A DNA stretch of 64,000 bases, from NCBI RefSeq assembly GCF_000147335.1, contig NC_014501.1, forward strand, positions 4,890,501-4,954,500, written 5' to 3'. The position numbers and the translations under genes are program-made. Of the stretch, positions 34,978 through 44,361 are shown piece after piece. This DNA comes from Gloeothece verrucosa PCC 7822. Its GTDB lineage: Bacteria > Cyanobacteriota > Cyanobacteriia > Cyanobacteriales > Microcystaceae. How positions within the stretch are numbered: position 1 is the first letter of the stretch; every line of letters starts with the position of its first letter. A model generated the notes under the pieces. The model did no database searches and was not told the DNA's origin. It saw nothing but the letters and a program-made list of their open reading frames with translations.

Positions 34978-36012
34978 ATGTTCAACAAGTATTTTTTTAC
35001 CTCCCTAACCAGGATCTCAGATTTAGCCGCTCAACCTTTTGAAGTAAAACCCATTCCTAGAGAACAATGGGCAACCGGCGATTATGTCGTGGGTGAAATT
35101 ATTTCGCCGCTCGGAAAAACTGCCATTATTGAGTTAGTTACTGGGCGTATGGTAGAGGTATTAGAAGGAGATCAAATCGTTGGGGCCTTTGGTATGCGGC
35201 GAGCTACCTTAGAAGCGGTGGGAGACTGGCAACATATTGACAAAGATGGTTATATGGAAGCCCTCACCGAAGGAGGATTATTTGGCAAAGCCACCTCTAT
35301 TTCTTTTCTCTTAAACAATTTACCGCCGATGAAATATCAAGGTCATGTTTGGCGGCAAAATCACAAAGTTTGTATGCAAGATTTTGTGCCTTATGTTGCT
35401 CCTGTGCCCTATAATTGCCCGACAATTCTTATGCTTGGCACTTCTATGTCTTGCGGAAAAACTACCACCGCACGAGTCATTATTCGGCTTCTCAAACAAG
35501 CGGGATTAAAAATTGTGGCGGCTAAATTAGCCGGAGCCGGACAATATCATGATATTCTTTCTATGCAAGATGCCGGAGCCGATAAAATATTTGATTTTGT
35601 TGATATCGGTTTACCCTCTTCGGTTTGTCTAGCAGAAGAATTTCGCAGTTATGTTCGTCAATTACTCAGTAGAATTGCCGCCGAAAAACCCGATGTAGTA
35701 ATCGCTGAAGTCGGGGCTTCACCATTTGAACCCTACAATGGCAAAGTGGTATTAGAAGAGATCAAAAATCAAATTTGCTGTACGGTTTTATGTGCAAGTG
35801 ATCCCTATGCAGTTATCGGCGCGATTCATGAGTTTGGCTTGCAACCCAATGTTATTAGTGGTATTGTAACTGATACAACGGCCGGGGTGGCTTTAGTGGA
35901 AAACATGACAGGTATTCCGGCGATTACTATTTTTGATCGAGAGTCTCAGCATAAGTTAAAAGAGATTTTAAAAGTTCAGTTGTCCTCAAAACATTTAACG
36001 TTATCAAGTTAA
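34978..36012 (+). CDS. P-loop protein, DUF1611-like
   Basis: This 344-aa protein from the ATG at 34978 has a P-loop GTSMSCGKTTT (about 154-164), a following AKLAGAGQYHD segment and VVIAEVGASPFEPYNG, where the acidic residue could be the Walker B position. The layout recalls DUF1611 proteins, some reported to act as N-acyltransferases on D-glutamate-type substrates, but the match is by pattern only. An upstream in-frame TTG at 34948 is less likely. It lies 92 bp after the M20 peptidase gene in the operon. Confidence 0.65.
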   Translation: MFNKYFFTSLTRISDLAAQPFEVKPIPREQWATGDYVVGEIISPLGKTAIIELVTGRMVEVLEGDQIVGAFGMRRATLEAVGDWQHIDKDGYMEALTEGGLFGKATSISFLLNNLPPMKYQGHVWRQNHKVCMQDFVPYVAPVPYNCPTILMLGTSMSCGKTTTARVIIRLLKQAGLKIVAAKLAGAGQYHDILSMQDAGADKIFDFVDIGLPSSVCLAEEFRSYVRQLLSRIAAEKPDVVIAEVGASPFEPYNGKVVLEEIKNQICCTVLCASDPYAVIGAIHEFGLQPNVISGIVTDTTAGVALVENMTGIPAITIFDRESQHKLKEILKVQLSSKHLTLSS

Positions 36013-36129
36013 TGTTAAAAGCCATGTATAGCTTGGCATTTGGGTGAAAACTGTAGAATAAGTGACATTAGCTGGGTAAAGTGTTAAAGTTTTAACATCT
36101 ATATATTTAAGATTAAATCCTATCCTGAT

Positions 36130-37788
36130 ATGATTTTTGATGCTGGTAAATTACCCAGAGATGAAACTCTCGAAACAGAAATTTGTATTATTGGAACAGG
36201 ACCGGCAGGAATCACTTTAGCTAAAGAGTTTATCGGAGGAGACTTTCGGGTTATCCTTCTAGAAAGTGGTACTTTTGAATTTGACCAAGCCACTCAATCC
36301 CTATGTGATGGCGAAATAGGAGAACCCTTGCGTCCCTACCACTTGCGGGCTAGACAATTTGGGGGGACATGTAATAAATGGGGGATTCAAATTGGCAATG
36401 GCAAACAGGGGATTAGATATGCTCCCTTCGATGAAATTGATTTTGAAAAGCGAGATTGGCTACCCTATAGTGGCTGGCCGTTTAGTAAAAGCCATCTCGA
36501 TCCATTTTATGAAAAAGCTCACAGCTTTTGCCAAATAGGCCCCTATAACTATGAAGCAACCACTTGGGAAGATAACGAGGGTCGTCAAATAAAGTTTAAG
36601 GGAAATCAAGTCATCACGACGGTATTTCAGTTTGGAGCGCGTGACGTTTTTCTGCAAAACTACCTCAAGGACATCAAAGCAGCGCCCAATATTACCACTT
36701 ATCTTAAAGCCAACGTGGTCAACATAGAAACCAATGACACGGCTAATCTTGTCCTTCGGGTTAAGGTGGCAACTTTAAATGGTAATCAATTCTGGGTGAA
36801 AGCTAAGACCTTTATTTTAGCCACAGGTGGGCTTGAAAATGCTCGCTTATTGTTACTATCTAATCAAACGCAGAAAACAGGTCTAGGCAATCAACATGAT
36901 TTAGTGGGTAGATTCTTTATGGATCACTTTATGATTTATTGTGGTATGTTGCTTCCTAGCACAAAAAAGATTTTTGATCAAACAATTTTTTATGATTTAC
37001 GCTGTGTTAAAGGGATACCCATCATGGGAAAACTTGCCCTAACGCAACAGACAATGCGTGAACAACAACTTTTAAACACAGCAACCTATTTAATTCCTAG
37101 ATACAAAACTTACCATCTACAAAGAATGTCTCTCCGAGCCTTGGAGATTTTACAAAGTTCTTTGAAACAGAAAAAAATTTACCCAAATATGGCAAGATAT
37201 TTAAATCGCTTAATTGGGGGCAAGTTAACACATATTGTTCATGCTATTCCCAGAAAAATAACTAGACGACCCTTCTATTACGCCTCTATAGCCGAAGGAG
37301 GATGGTCAAGCTTACCTAACAAAGAACAAGAATTTGCTCTCTTTGAAATACAGCATCTGGTTGAGCAAGCACCAGATTTTAATAATCGCGTTAGGTTAAG
37401 CGAAGAACTTGATCTACTGGGTTATAGAAAAATTAAAATAGAACGTCGTCTAAGAGATATTGACATTAAAAGTATTCAAAAAACCCAAAAGATTCTGCAA
37501 AAAGAATTTGCTCTTTCGGGTTTTGGGGAACTTTTCATTGATGAGGAAGAACTAGATTTTCAAAGAACTTTACCGTTAGTGCCTGGTAGTTCTCATCATA
37601 TCGGAACAACCCGTATGCACTTAGATCCTAAGCAAGGCGTGGTTAATGAAAATTGCCAAGTTCACGGCATTTCTAATTTATTTATTGCTGGTAGCTCGGT
37701 CTTTCCCACCGGCAGTTATGCCAACCCAACTTTGACTATTATTGCTTTGGCAATTCGCTTAGCCGCTCATATTAAAACGCTCATGTGA
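36130..37788 (+). CDS. GMC-family FAD oxidoreductase
   Basis: This 552-aa protein is a glucose-methanol-choline oxidoreductase: ADP-binding EICIIGTGPAGITLAKEF (residues 16-33), then GGTCNKWGI and a TFILATGGLENARLLL motif. The C-terminal GMC domain has SSHHIGTTRM with the probable catalytic His and YANPTLTI with the conserved Asn. It oxidises an alcohol or similar group with FAD; no signal peptide is present. It is the last gene of the plus-strand operon, 117 bp after the P-loop gene, and ends convergent with an EamA transporter. Confidence 0.9.
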   Translation: MIFDAGKLPRDETLETEICIIGTGPAGITLAKEFIGGDFRVILLESGTFEFDQATQSLCDGEIGEPLRPYHLRARQFGGTCNKWGIQIGNGKQGIRYAPFDEIDFEKRDWLPYSGWPFSKSHLDPFYEKAHSFCQIGPYNYEATTWEDNEGRQIKFKGNQVITTVFQFGARDVFLQNYLKDIKAAPNITTYLKANVVNIETNDTANLVLRVKVATLNGNQFWVKAKTFILATGGLENARLLLLSNQTQKTGLGNQHDLVGRFFMDHFMIYCGMLLPSTKKIFDQTIFYDLRCVKGIPIMGKLALTQQTMREQQLLNTATYLIPRYKTYHLQRMSLRALEILQSSLKQKKIYPNMARYLNRLIGGKLTHIVHAIPRKITRRPFYYASIAEGGWSSLPNKEQEFALFEIQHLVEQAPDFNNRVRLSEELDLLGYRKIKIERRLRDIDIKSIQKTQKILQKEFALSGFGELFIDEEELDFQRTLPLVPGSSHHIGTTRMHLDPKQGVVNENCQVHGISNLFIAGSSVFPTGSYANPTLTIIALAIRLAAHIKTLM

Positions 37789-37803
37789 TCTACTTTCTAA
37801 AGT

Positions 37804-38658
37804 CTAATGGCTAATACCATGATCAAACGCAATCATCCCAATTCCAATCCCAACAATAATAATCCCGACAAAACGCCCCATGTCTATTCTTTCTTTAAGA
37901 ACAAAACGCGCCCCCAACAAACTAATAATATAAGTGAGAGCGGTAGCCGGCCTAACAAAACTAATATCAGCCCAACTCAAAGCGCATACAAAACTTAAAA
38001 AAGCGATGGTTTGACAAATAATGCCTCGTATAATCCAAGGATTAGTGATAATTTTTTTCACCACTTCTAGCATTTCCGGTAAAGGCGCTAACTCAATTGC
38101 TCCGATCTTCTTCATCCCCATCGCATTAAAAAGATCCCCAAAACCATCAGAAAAAGCGACTATAAACACAAATAACCAAGTTTTGGGAATAGAAATACTT
38201 AACGGGAATAAGAAAAAAATTGAGCGCTTGAACCATGACTTAGATCGCTGTTCAATGGCTTCTGCCATCGCTTTTCGAGTCTTGAGGTTCTTATTGATAC
38301 TCACAATAAAAACACCTAAAGTAATCGTTAGAGCCGCCATCCAACGAATCAGAGAAACTTGTTCCTTTAGTATTATCCAAGCCAGTAGAGCATTAAAAAC
38401 ATAGCTAGAAGCATTTACAGGCACAATAAAACTTAAATCCAGCCGCGAAACGGCTATATAATACAGCAATAAAGAAGTAACCAGAGTAATTATCCCTAGC
38501 CAGATCCAAGGGCTAGTCATTAGATAAAGGATCAAAGCCACCAAGCCGGATAGATCAAAAAGATTGGCTGCACCAAATTCTTTCATTCCTCGACTTAGCC
38601 AAATATCACCCAAAACCTGAGTTAACACCATAGATGTTAACAAAAAGAAGTTTTTCAC
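37804..38658 (-). CDS. DMT-superfamily EamA-like transporter
   Basis: This 284-aa membrane protein has ten predicted helices as two EamA repeats separated by a basic loop (about residues 125-155). The first repeat ends with FIVPVNASSYVFNALLAWIIL and the second contains FVRPATALTYIISLLGARFVL, the matching repeat position. Members export amino acids, nucleosides or metabolites. It is convergent with the GMC gene (16-bp gap), and could export the operon's product; this is an inference. Confidence 0.85.
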   Translation of the reverse strand: MKNFFLLTSMVLTQVLGDIWLSRGMKEFGAANLFDLSGLVALILYLMTSPWIWLGIITLVTSLLLYYIAVSRLDLSFIVPVNASSYVFNALLAWIILKEQVSLIRWMAALTITLGVFIVSINKNLKTRKAMAEAIEQRSKSWFKRSIFFLFPLSISIPKTWLFVFIVAFSDGFGDLFNAMGMKKIGAIELAPLPEMLEVVKKIITNPWIIRGIICQTIAFLSFVCALSWADISFVRPATALTYIISLLGARFVLKERIDMGRFVGIIIVGIGIGMIAFDHGISH

Positions 38659-38795
38659 GTTTACAAAGGTACTCCCAAGGACAATAGAGAACTACAAGTC
38701 ACCGATGTTTCATTACCGATGACTGATCATTAAGGTTTTATAAATATTTATTAGTTTGCCCTGATAGACAGGGTTGGCTATCAAAAGGCTTTCCA

Positions 38796-39644
38796 TTACC
38801 TAGCTTGTGTTGCCGGCGTGGGTTGTCCCTTCGGTAAAAGTTTTAAAACACCTAACGCCAGTTGAGAAATTTTGGGCATTAATTCAGGTCTTAATAGCTC
38901 TGGCTCAAAAACACTCATCCGTTTAGTGTTTTCTTGCAAACAAGTCGAGAAAAATAACTCAGGGGTTAAATTATCCATAAAACTGTTTGCCCCACTGGTG
39001 GTAAAGCGCTGTTCTTCGCCACCAACACCAAAGATATTAATTAAGTCCTGTACTGCTCTTTTATAGCCCCAAAGGGTATTCATCGCCCTCAAGCCGCTCC
39101 ACCCCTGCCCTTGATTGATTTGGAGATAAGTAAACCAGTTGACAAAAAAGACTATATGGCGGGCTTCTTCATGGAGAATGGGATCGAAAATGGTAAAGAA
39201 TGCTTCGGGTAAATATTGCGCTTGACGAGCGATATCAAACATCCCAAAGGCAAAATAAGAGTCTAAACATTCACAAAACCCAAATTCAATAAAAGCACTT
39301 TTTATGTTTTGGGGTAAAGGTTTAGCAGGAGGCTCTTGAAGAGAGATGTGGTAACGTTTAATCAGAAATTCAAGCAATCGGGCGTGACGAGTTTCTTCTC
39401 GGCCTTGCAGGGCGATCGCTTCTCGAATCATCGGATCTTCAATGGTTTCTGCCAAAGCCGTGACCATATTACCCGCATTGCGTTCGGTTTTCAACGCCTC
39501 CAACCAGAAAGGAATCCCCTGTAGCCGCTCAAGGGCAACTCCGTCTAGCTCTGGCCAAGGGATGGTTTCGGGTTCATATTCTAAATGACTTTCCATAAAG
39601 CTGCGACAGAACAGTTCTTTATGGGCTTCGCTTCCAAGTTTCAT
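38796..39644 (-). CDS. Ferritin-like di-iron protein
   Basis: This 282-aa protein has a four-helix-bundle pattern with candidate metal ligands: Glu near 61 (ETERNAG region KTERNAG), EETRHAR (Glu and His near 82-85), an ECLDSY helix and HEEARH near 150. The paired ExxxH-type motifs match ferritin-like di-iron oxygenases or oxidases. No signal peptide. It is transcribed alone, 138 bp upstream of the transporter on the same strand. Reaction unknown. Confidence 0.75.
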   Translation of the reverse strand: MKLGSEAHKELFCRSFMESHLEYEPETIPWPELDGVALERLQGIPFWLEALKTERNAGNMVTALAETIEDPMIREAIALQGREETRHARLLEFLIKRYHISLQEPPAKPLPQNIKSAFIEFGFCECLDSYFAFGMFDIARQAQYLPEAFFTIFDPILHEEARHIVFFVNWFTYLQINQGQGWSGLRAMNTLWGYKRAVQDLINIFGVGGEEQRFTTSGANSFMDNLTPELFFSTCLQENTKRMSVFEPELLRPELMPKISQLALGVLKLLPKGQPTPATQAR

Positions 39645-39925
39645 TCTTTTTCCTCACACCAAACTAGCTGTTTTATCTCTTTATCTATTCTATTTTAACC
39701 TTTTGCTGTAATGTTTGTTAGCTATTAGTGTTCCCTATCTAAACTGGCACTAAAGCCACCAAGTCTTCCCTCTCTAATGGGAAAAAGTCGCAGTTGAGTT
39801 GAATTCATTTATGTTTTAATCCCCTAAGACTTGTCATCTATTTCAATATTTAACCTTTTAATCTTAGCGGCTTTTTTTATCTGAGCAGTATAGATTATTA
39901 CTTTATAATAATATTTTCAGTTTAT

Positions 39926-40150
39926 TTGAAGTTCAAAACTCCAGCACGTTTAGAACAGGGCCTTGTGGAAGTATGCCAAGGAGTTGCCGATCTCAAATCC
40001 CTAGGGCTTTTTTTGGGTTGGGTTGGGCGCGATATCCAAAAAGAATCAACCGCCGAGCTTGAAGCTTCTGGTATGACATAGAAACAAGTCAATAAAGCGG
40101 TTACAATTGCTGCTAGGGAATGGTTTATTAACCAAGCCAACAGCCTTTAA
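39926..40150 (+). pseudogene. Small helical gene interrupted by an amber codon
   Basis: The plus frame from TTG at 39926 reads LKFKTPARLEQGLVEVCQG, VADLKSLGLFLGWVGRD and ELEASGMT, then TAG at 40079-40081, then KQVNKAVTIAAREWFINQ up to a TAA at 40148-40150. The protein-like character continues across the stop, so it looks like a gene of about 75 codons with one nonsense change. The 51-aa N-terminal part could still be made. No family recognised. It overlaps the 3' end of the convergent oxidoreductase gene by 4 bp. Confidence 0.5.
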
Positions 40151-41154
40151 TTATCAATTAATAAAGCAATTTTTCCCGTTGTCGAACCGCTTTCAATTTG
40201 TTGATGAGCTTGTGCGGCTTCAGCTAAAGGAAAAGTTTGACTCAGATGAATTTTCAGCTTACCTTCGTCTATCCAAGTAGCACATTGAGCCAGAATTTCC
40301 GCTTGATATTCAAGGGCACGACGAAGCCCCATTAAAGCTGGACTTAACATTAATTCAAAACTAATCCGTAAATTCCGATTGCGAGCAACTTTTAAGGTTC
40401 CTAAAGCATAATCCGGTTCTAAAATCGTGACTAAATCTCCATATACCTTAATGGCTGGACAAGTCTCAAAAAAGGTTTTTCCGCCCACCGTATCAAAGCC
40501 GACATCTACCCCTTGAGAGTCAGTCCAATCCAAAGCCGCCTTAACAAAATCCGTTTGTGTGTAAATAATCGGATAATCTGCCCCAAACTGACGCGCTAAT
40601 CTGGCTTTATCCTGATTGCTAACGGTTGTAGCCACCTCTGCGCCTTTTAGTTTCGCTAACTGAATGGCTACATGGCCTACACCACCAGCACCAGCATGGA
40701 TAAGTGCCTTTTGCCCTGCCTGTAGTCTAGCTCGATCATAAAGCGCCTCCCAAGCTGTAATCAAGACTAAAGGCGCTGATGCGGCTTCGGCAAAAGTTAA
40801 TGATTTTGGTTTATGAGTGAGTAAATGTGCCTCTACTACTGTATATTCTGCATAATTTCCGGTATCGGGTTTACCCAAACCCCCAGCACAATAATAAACC
40901 TCATCTCCGGGTTTAAACTTTTCTACCTCTGCGCCTACAGCTTCGACAATTCCCGCCCCGTCACAGCCTAAAATCGCGGGCATTTGCTGCGGATAAAAGG
41001 TTCCTCGGGTGCGGATTTTAGTATCAACAGGATTGATTCCTGCCGCTTTAAGTTTGATCAAAACTTCAGTGGGGTTTTTAATTTTTGGTTGAGGGACATC
41101 TTGTAGTTGCAGCACGTCCGGGGCACCGGACTCAGTCATGACAATCGCTTTCAT
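40147..41154 (-). CDS. Zinc-type alcohol dehydrogenase / quinone oxidoreductase family
   Basis: This 335-aa protein belongs to the MDR superfamily, closest in pattern to NADPH:quinone reductases: N-terminal MKAIVMTESGAPDVLQL, GINPVDTKIRTRG, then the NAD(P)-binding HAGAGGVGHVAIQLAKLKGA (about 151-170). The structural zinc cysteine cluster is missing, which fits quinone oxidoreductases. It should reduce quinones or enones with NADPH. Monocistronic, with an AT-rich gap upstream. Confidence 0.9.
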   Translation of the reverse strand: MKAIVMTESGAPDVLQLQDVPQPKIKNPTEVLIKLKAAGINPVDTKIRTRGTFYPQQMPAILGCDGAGIVEAVGAEVEKFKPGDEVYYCAGGLGKPDTGNYAEYTVVEAHLLTHKPKSLTFAEAASAPLVLITAWEALYDRARLQAGQKALIHAGAGGVGHVAIQLAKLKGAEVATTVSNQDKARLARQFGADYPIIYTQTDFVKAALDWTDSQGVDVGFDTVGGKTFFETCPAIKVYGDLVTILEPDYALGTLKVARNRNLRISFELMLSPALMGLRRALEYQAEILAQCATWIDEGKLKIHLSQTFPLAEAAQAHQQIESGSTTGKIALLIDN

Positions 41155-41336
41155 AGAGTTCTGCGCTCATTAATGCTATGTTATTCTACCAAAAATAAGC
41201 GGCTGAGGCATTGTTGAGGAATTTACAATTCTTTACATTTTGAGGTTTACTTAATTTCCCCATTACTGATTAACTGATCAAAAGATAAGATGGAAAGAGA
41301 AATCAGATCAGGGGTTAGAGAGGAAAACTAGATCAA

Positions 41337-42536
41337 ATGCGACTCTACCATTATAATTTCGTCCTGATTTGCTGGGCGATGGCTGTCCTAAGTGTAACTG
41401 GGTGTCAAAAATCTAAGGCGGCAGTTACTCTCTATCACAATGTTAATCCTAATATACAGTCTATTGATTTTTCAACAAAACCCTTGAATATTTACATGGC
41501 TCAAACACCTCAGCCATCAGCCAAATTACAGGGGAATTTTCTGGATAAACTGTTAATTTTTGGAGGAAGCGTTGGACTAATAGGAATAGTAGTATTATTG
41601 TTGATTCGCTCCCGTTTAAAGCTTTCAACCTCAAAATTGAGTGAAACGATTTCATCTCTCCAAGTTCTCGAATTTAATAGAGATAAATTTCCAACTCCGA
41701 CTTTAGATAACAAGGGAAATATTATTGATAGTCGAGAATATTCAGCCCAATATTTTATCGAAAAATTGAGTAATAATATTCATTTGGACATGACCTACCT
41801 CTCAGGTGGAATATTTACTATGGGCAGCCCCGCCGAAGAAGGAAAAGATCAAGAAAAACCCCAACATGAAGTGATTATTCAACCTTTTTTCATGGCTAAA
41901 TATCCCATCACTCAGGCACAATGGAAAGCGGTCGCTATGTTACCAAAAGTCAAGCGCTCTCTTAATCTTGAGCCGTCAAAATTTAAAGGAGATAACCGCC
42001 CCGTCGAAAATGTTTCTTGGTATGATGCGGTAGAGTTTTGTCAGAGGCTTTCGGTTGTCAGTAAACGAGAATATCGACTGCCCTCAGAAGCTGAATGGGA
42101 ATATGCCACTCGTGCCACCACTAATACCCCTTTTTATTTGGGTGAAACCCTTACTACAGATTTCGCTAATTATAAAGGGATTTTTAGTTATGCTGGAGAG
42201 CCTAAAGGAGAAGACCGACACCAAACCACCGTCGTTAATCAATTTCCGCCCAATGCTTTTGGATTATACGATTTACATGGGAATATAGGGGAATGGTGTG
42301 CAGATACTTGGCATGATAATTATCAAGATGCTCCTACTGATGGCAAGGCATGGATTAAAAATAAAGACCAAAATTATCGAGTATCCTCTCCTGTGCGAGG
42401 TGGTGCATGGATCGGTCTTCCTGATGACTGTCGCTCGGCGGCTCGTAGATTAGAAAAACGAGATCAATGTAACCCCTATACAGGGTTTCGAGTTGTTTGT
42501 GAGGTAGGAAATATTGTTATTCCTGAAAGAGCATGA
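41337..42536 (+). CDS. FGE/SUMF1-domain lipoprotein
   Basis: This 399-aa protein starts with a lipoprotein signal (lipobox LSVTGC, Cys23), then a second hydrophobic helix (about 67-87). Residues about 155-395 are a formylglycine-generating-enzyme-like domain: FTMGSPAEEGKDQEKPQHEV, YPITQAQWKAV, RPVENVSWYDAVEFCQRL, RLPSEAEWEYATRA, NAFGLYDLHGNIGEWC and SAARR with GFRVVCE. Many such domains lack catalysis and act as binding modules. The active-site Cys pair of true FGE is not obvious. Location: inner membrane, domain side uncertain. Confidence 0.85.
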   Translation: MRLYHYNFVLICWAMAVLSVTGCQKSKAAVTLYHNVNPNIQSIDFSTKPLNIYMAQTPQPSAKLQGNFLDKLLIFGGSVGLIGIVVLLLIRSRLKLSTSKLSETISSLQVLEFNRDKFPTPTLDNKGNIIDSREYSAQYFIEKLSNNIHLDMTYLSGGIFTMGSPAEEGKDQEKPQHEVIIQPFFMAKYPITQAQWKAVAMLPKVKRSLNLEPSKFKGDNRPVENVSWYDAVEFCQRLSVVSKREYRLPSEAEWEYATRATTNTPFYLGETLTTDFANYKGIFSYAGEPKGEDRHQTTVVNQFPPNAFGLYDLHGNIGEWCADTWHDNYQDAPTDGKAWIKNKDQNYRVSSPVRGGAWIGLPDDCRSAARRLEKRDQCNPYTGFRVVCEVGNIVIPERA

Positions 42537-42647
42537 GCATCTTTAACAAAAAGAAAAAAAATCAAAAAACTCAGCCCATTGATAGTCTTGACTTTTAATT
42601 GACATTCATATAATATTTATTAACCAATTTTTAGAGAATTTTGATTA

Positions 42648-43433
42648 ATGAATAAACATATTATTTTAACCAATGGGCGTAGCGGAAGTAATTATATTAG
42701 TGGAGTTTTGAATTCACATCCTCACATAACTAATTATGGAGAAGTTTTAGGAGAATGGACTGTGCCATATATGATTTATGATAAATTTTTTAAATATAGA
42801 ATGTCCAGCGAAAGCTATTTAGATTATATGTATAATAGTAAATTTTTTTTCAATGCAGCCCAAATTTACTCAGCCTATTCTAAAATAAAGAGAAAAGAAA
42901 AAATCAATTTTAAAAGTTATAAACAAATCAAAAGTTTAGGAATAAAAGAATTTAGTATAAATTTTTTTAGAAGAAATATAGACAACTACTTAGCCTCCAA
43001 AAAAAATATTTTTGTAATTAATTTATACCGAGAAAACTCTCTAGCACGATTAGTATCTATAGAGGCAATGACAACAACTGGTATTGTGTCCACACAGAAA
43101 AAACTAGGAAAAATAAAAATTTATTTAAATCCTGAAGGAATTTTAGAAAGATTAAATATCTTCGAAAAAGAAAAAAAAGATCAATTTGATTTAATTGAAA
43201 ATTTGGAGCAAAAGTTTATTTTTAATATATCTTATGAAGAATATTTTGCTTCACCGGAATCTCAAAGAGAATTGACTAAAAAAATTTTTGAATTTTTAAA
43301 AGTTGAGCCGATTGATGTTACCCTAAACCAGAAAAAAATTCTTTCTCGGAAGTTATCTAATACGGTGGAAAACTACGAAGAAATTGTCAGTATTTTAAAG
43401 GGAACACAATACGAACAATATTTGTTTGACTAA
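42648..43433 (+). CDS. Sulfotransferase-family protein
   Basis: This 261-aa protein begins IILTNGRSGSNYISGVLNS, the 5'-phosphosulfate-binding loop of PAPS-dependent sulfotransferases, and has a later segment FVINLYRENSLARLVS resembling the 3'-phosphate-binding region (R, S). It is strikingly AT-rich and Lys/Asn/Ile-rich compared with its neighbours, which suggests acquisition by transfer. Acceptor unknown; surface polysaccharide or a Nod-factor-like glycan is possible. No operon partners; it is convergent with the ABC permease gene. Confidence 0.75.
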   Translation: MNKHIILTNGRSGSNYISGVLNSHPHITNYGEVLGEWTVPYMIYDKFFKYRMSSESYLDYMYNSKFFFNAAQIYSAYSKIKRKEKINFKSYKQIKSLGIKEFSINFFRRNIDNYLASKKNIFVINLYRENSLARLVSIEAMTTTGIVSTQKKLGKIKIYLNPEGILERLNIFEKEKKDQFDLIENLEQKFIFNISYEEYFASPESQRELTKKIFEFLKVEPIDVTLNQKKILSRKLSNTVENYEEIVSILKGTQYEQYLFD

Positions 43434-43452
43434 GGCAACTCATCCTAAATAT

Positions 43453-44331
43453 TCAGTGATTACGGCGAAACCAACGAGCAAACATCTCACTACCCGTCAA
43501 CAGTCCTTGAGAGGGACTAAAAAATAATGCCACTAAAAACAGTGTTGAGGAAACTAGCACGATGGCCGGACCCGAGGGTAAATTGTAGTAGTAGCTGAGA
43601 TAAACTCCTGCTACACTGGCTATCATACCAATCACTGCCCCCACCATCATCATCTGATGCAGTTCTTTGACTAAAAGATAAGCGGCTAAAGCCGGACCCA
43701 CCAGTAAAGAAATCACTAAAATCACGCCAACAGCTTGCATACTGGCAATAATGGTTAGAGTAATCACTACCATAAAGCCTGTATAAATAGTATTAATCGG
43801 TAAACCGAGCGCTTGTGCCCCATTACGGTCAAAAACATAAAACAAAAGTTCTTTATAAAAGAGTTTAATTGTCAATAGAATTAACAAAGTAATAATTAGT
43901 GTGCGAGTGATATCGGTAAGGGTGACTCCTAAAATGTCCCCAAATAAAAAGCTATCGAGATCGAGTTTATTTTTTAAAACACTAATTAGTGTAACTCCTA
44001 GGGCAAAAAACGACGAGAAAGTTAAAGCCATCGCTGAATCAACTTTAATGCGAGACTGGGAACGAATCCAAGCAATTAAAAATGCTCCTAAAATTCCTGA
44101 AGTAAAGGCCCCAATTAAAATATCTATACCCAAGAAAAAAGAAATAGAAAGTCCCGGTAAAACACAATGAGCAATGACATCCCCCAAAAGTGCCATACGC
44201 TGAACGATTAAATAGCTTCCCACCACTGGACAGAGTAATCCCACAATCATAGCGATGGCTAGGGCATTTCTCATAAACTCATAATTAAGGGGGTCTAATA
44301 GGAAATTTAGCATTAAGATTAATAAGTACAA
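43453..44331 (-). CDS. Zn/Mn ABC transporter permease
   Basis: This 292-aa membrane protein has eight to nine helices and the ABC-3 family signature (GLLCPVVGSYLIVQRMALLGD near residue 36, DILGVTLTDI and LVISLLVGPALAAYLLV). It forms the membrane channel of a zinc or manganese importer with the ATPase gene upstream (30 bp gap) and the divergent binding protein. Name could be znuB or mntB; the metal is discussed with the binding protein. Confidence 0.92.
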   Translation of the reverse strand: MYLLILMLNFLLDPLNYEFMRNALAIAMIVGLLCPVVGSYLIVQRMALLGDVIAHCVLPGLSISFFLGIDILIGAFTSGILGAFLIAWIRSQSRIKVDSAMALTFSSFFALGVTLISVLKNKLDLDSFLFGDILGVTLTDITRTLIITLLILLTIKLFYKELLFYVFDRNGAQALGLPINTIYTGFMVVITLTIIASMQAVGVILVISLLVGPALAAYLLVKELHQMMMVGAVIGMIASVAGVYLSYYYNLPSGPAIVLVSSTLFLVALFFSPSQGLLTGSEMFARWFRRNH

Positions 44332-44361
44332 TAACTCATGACTAATGACTCATAACTAGCT

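Noticed and set aside
39922..40140. Minus-strand 72-aa frame
   Set aside because: The plus strand of the same stretch reads as a coherent helical protein interrupted by one TAG; the minus frame does not.
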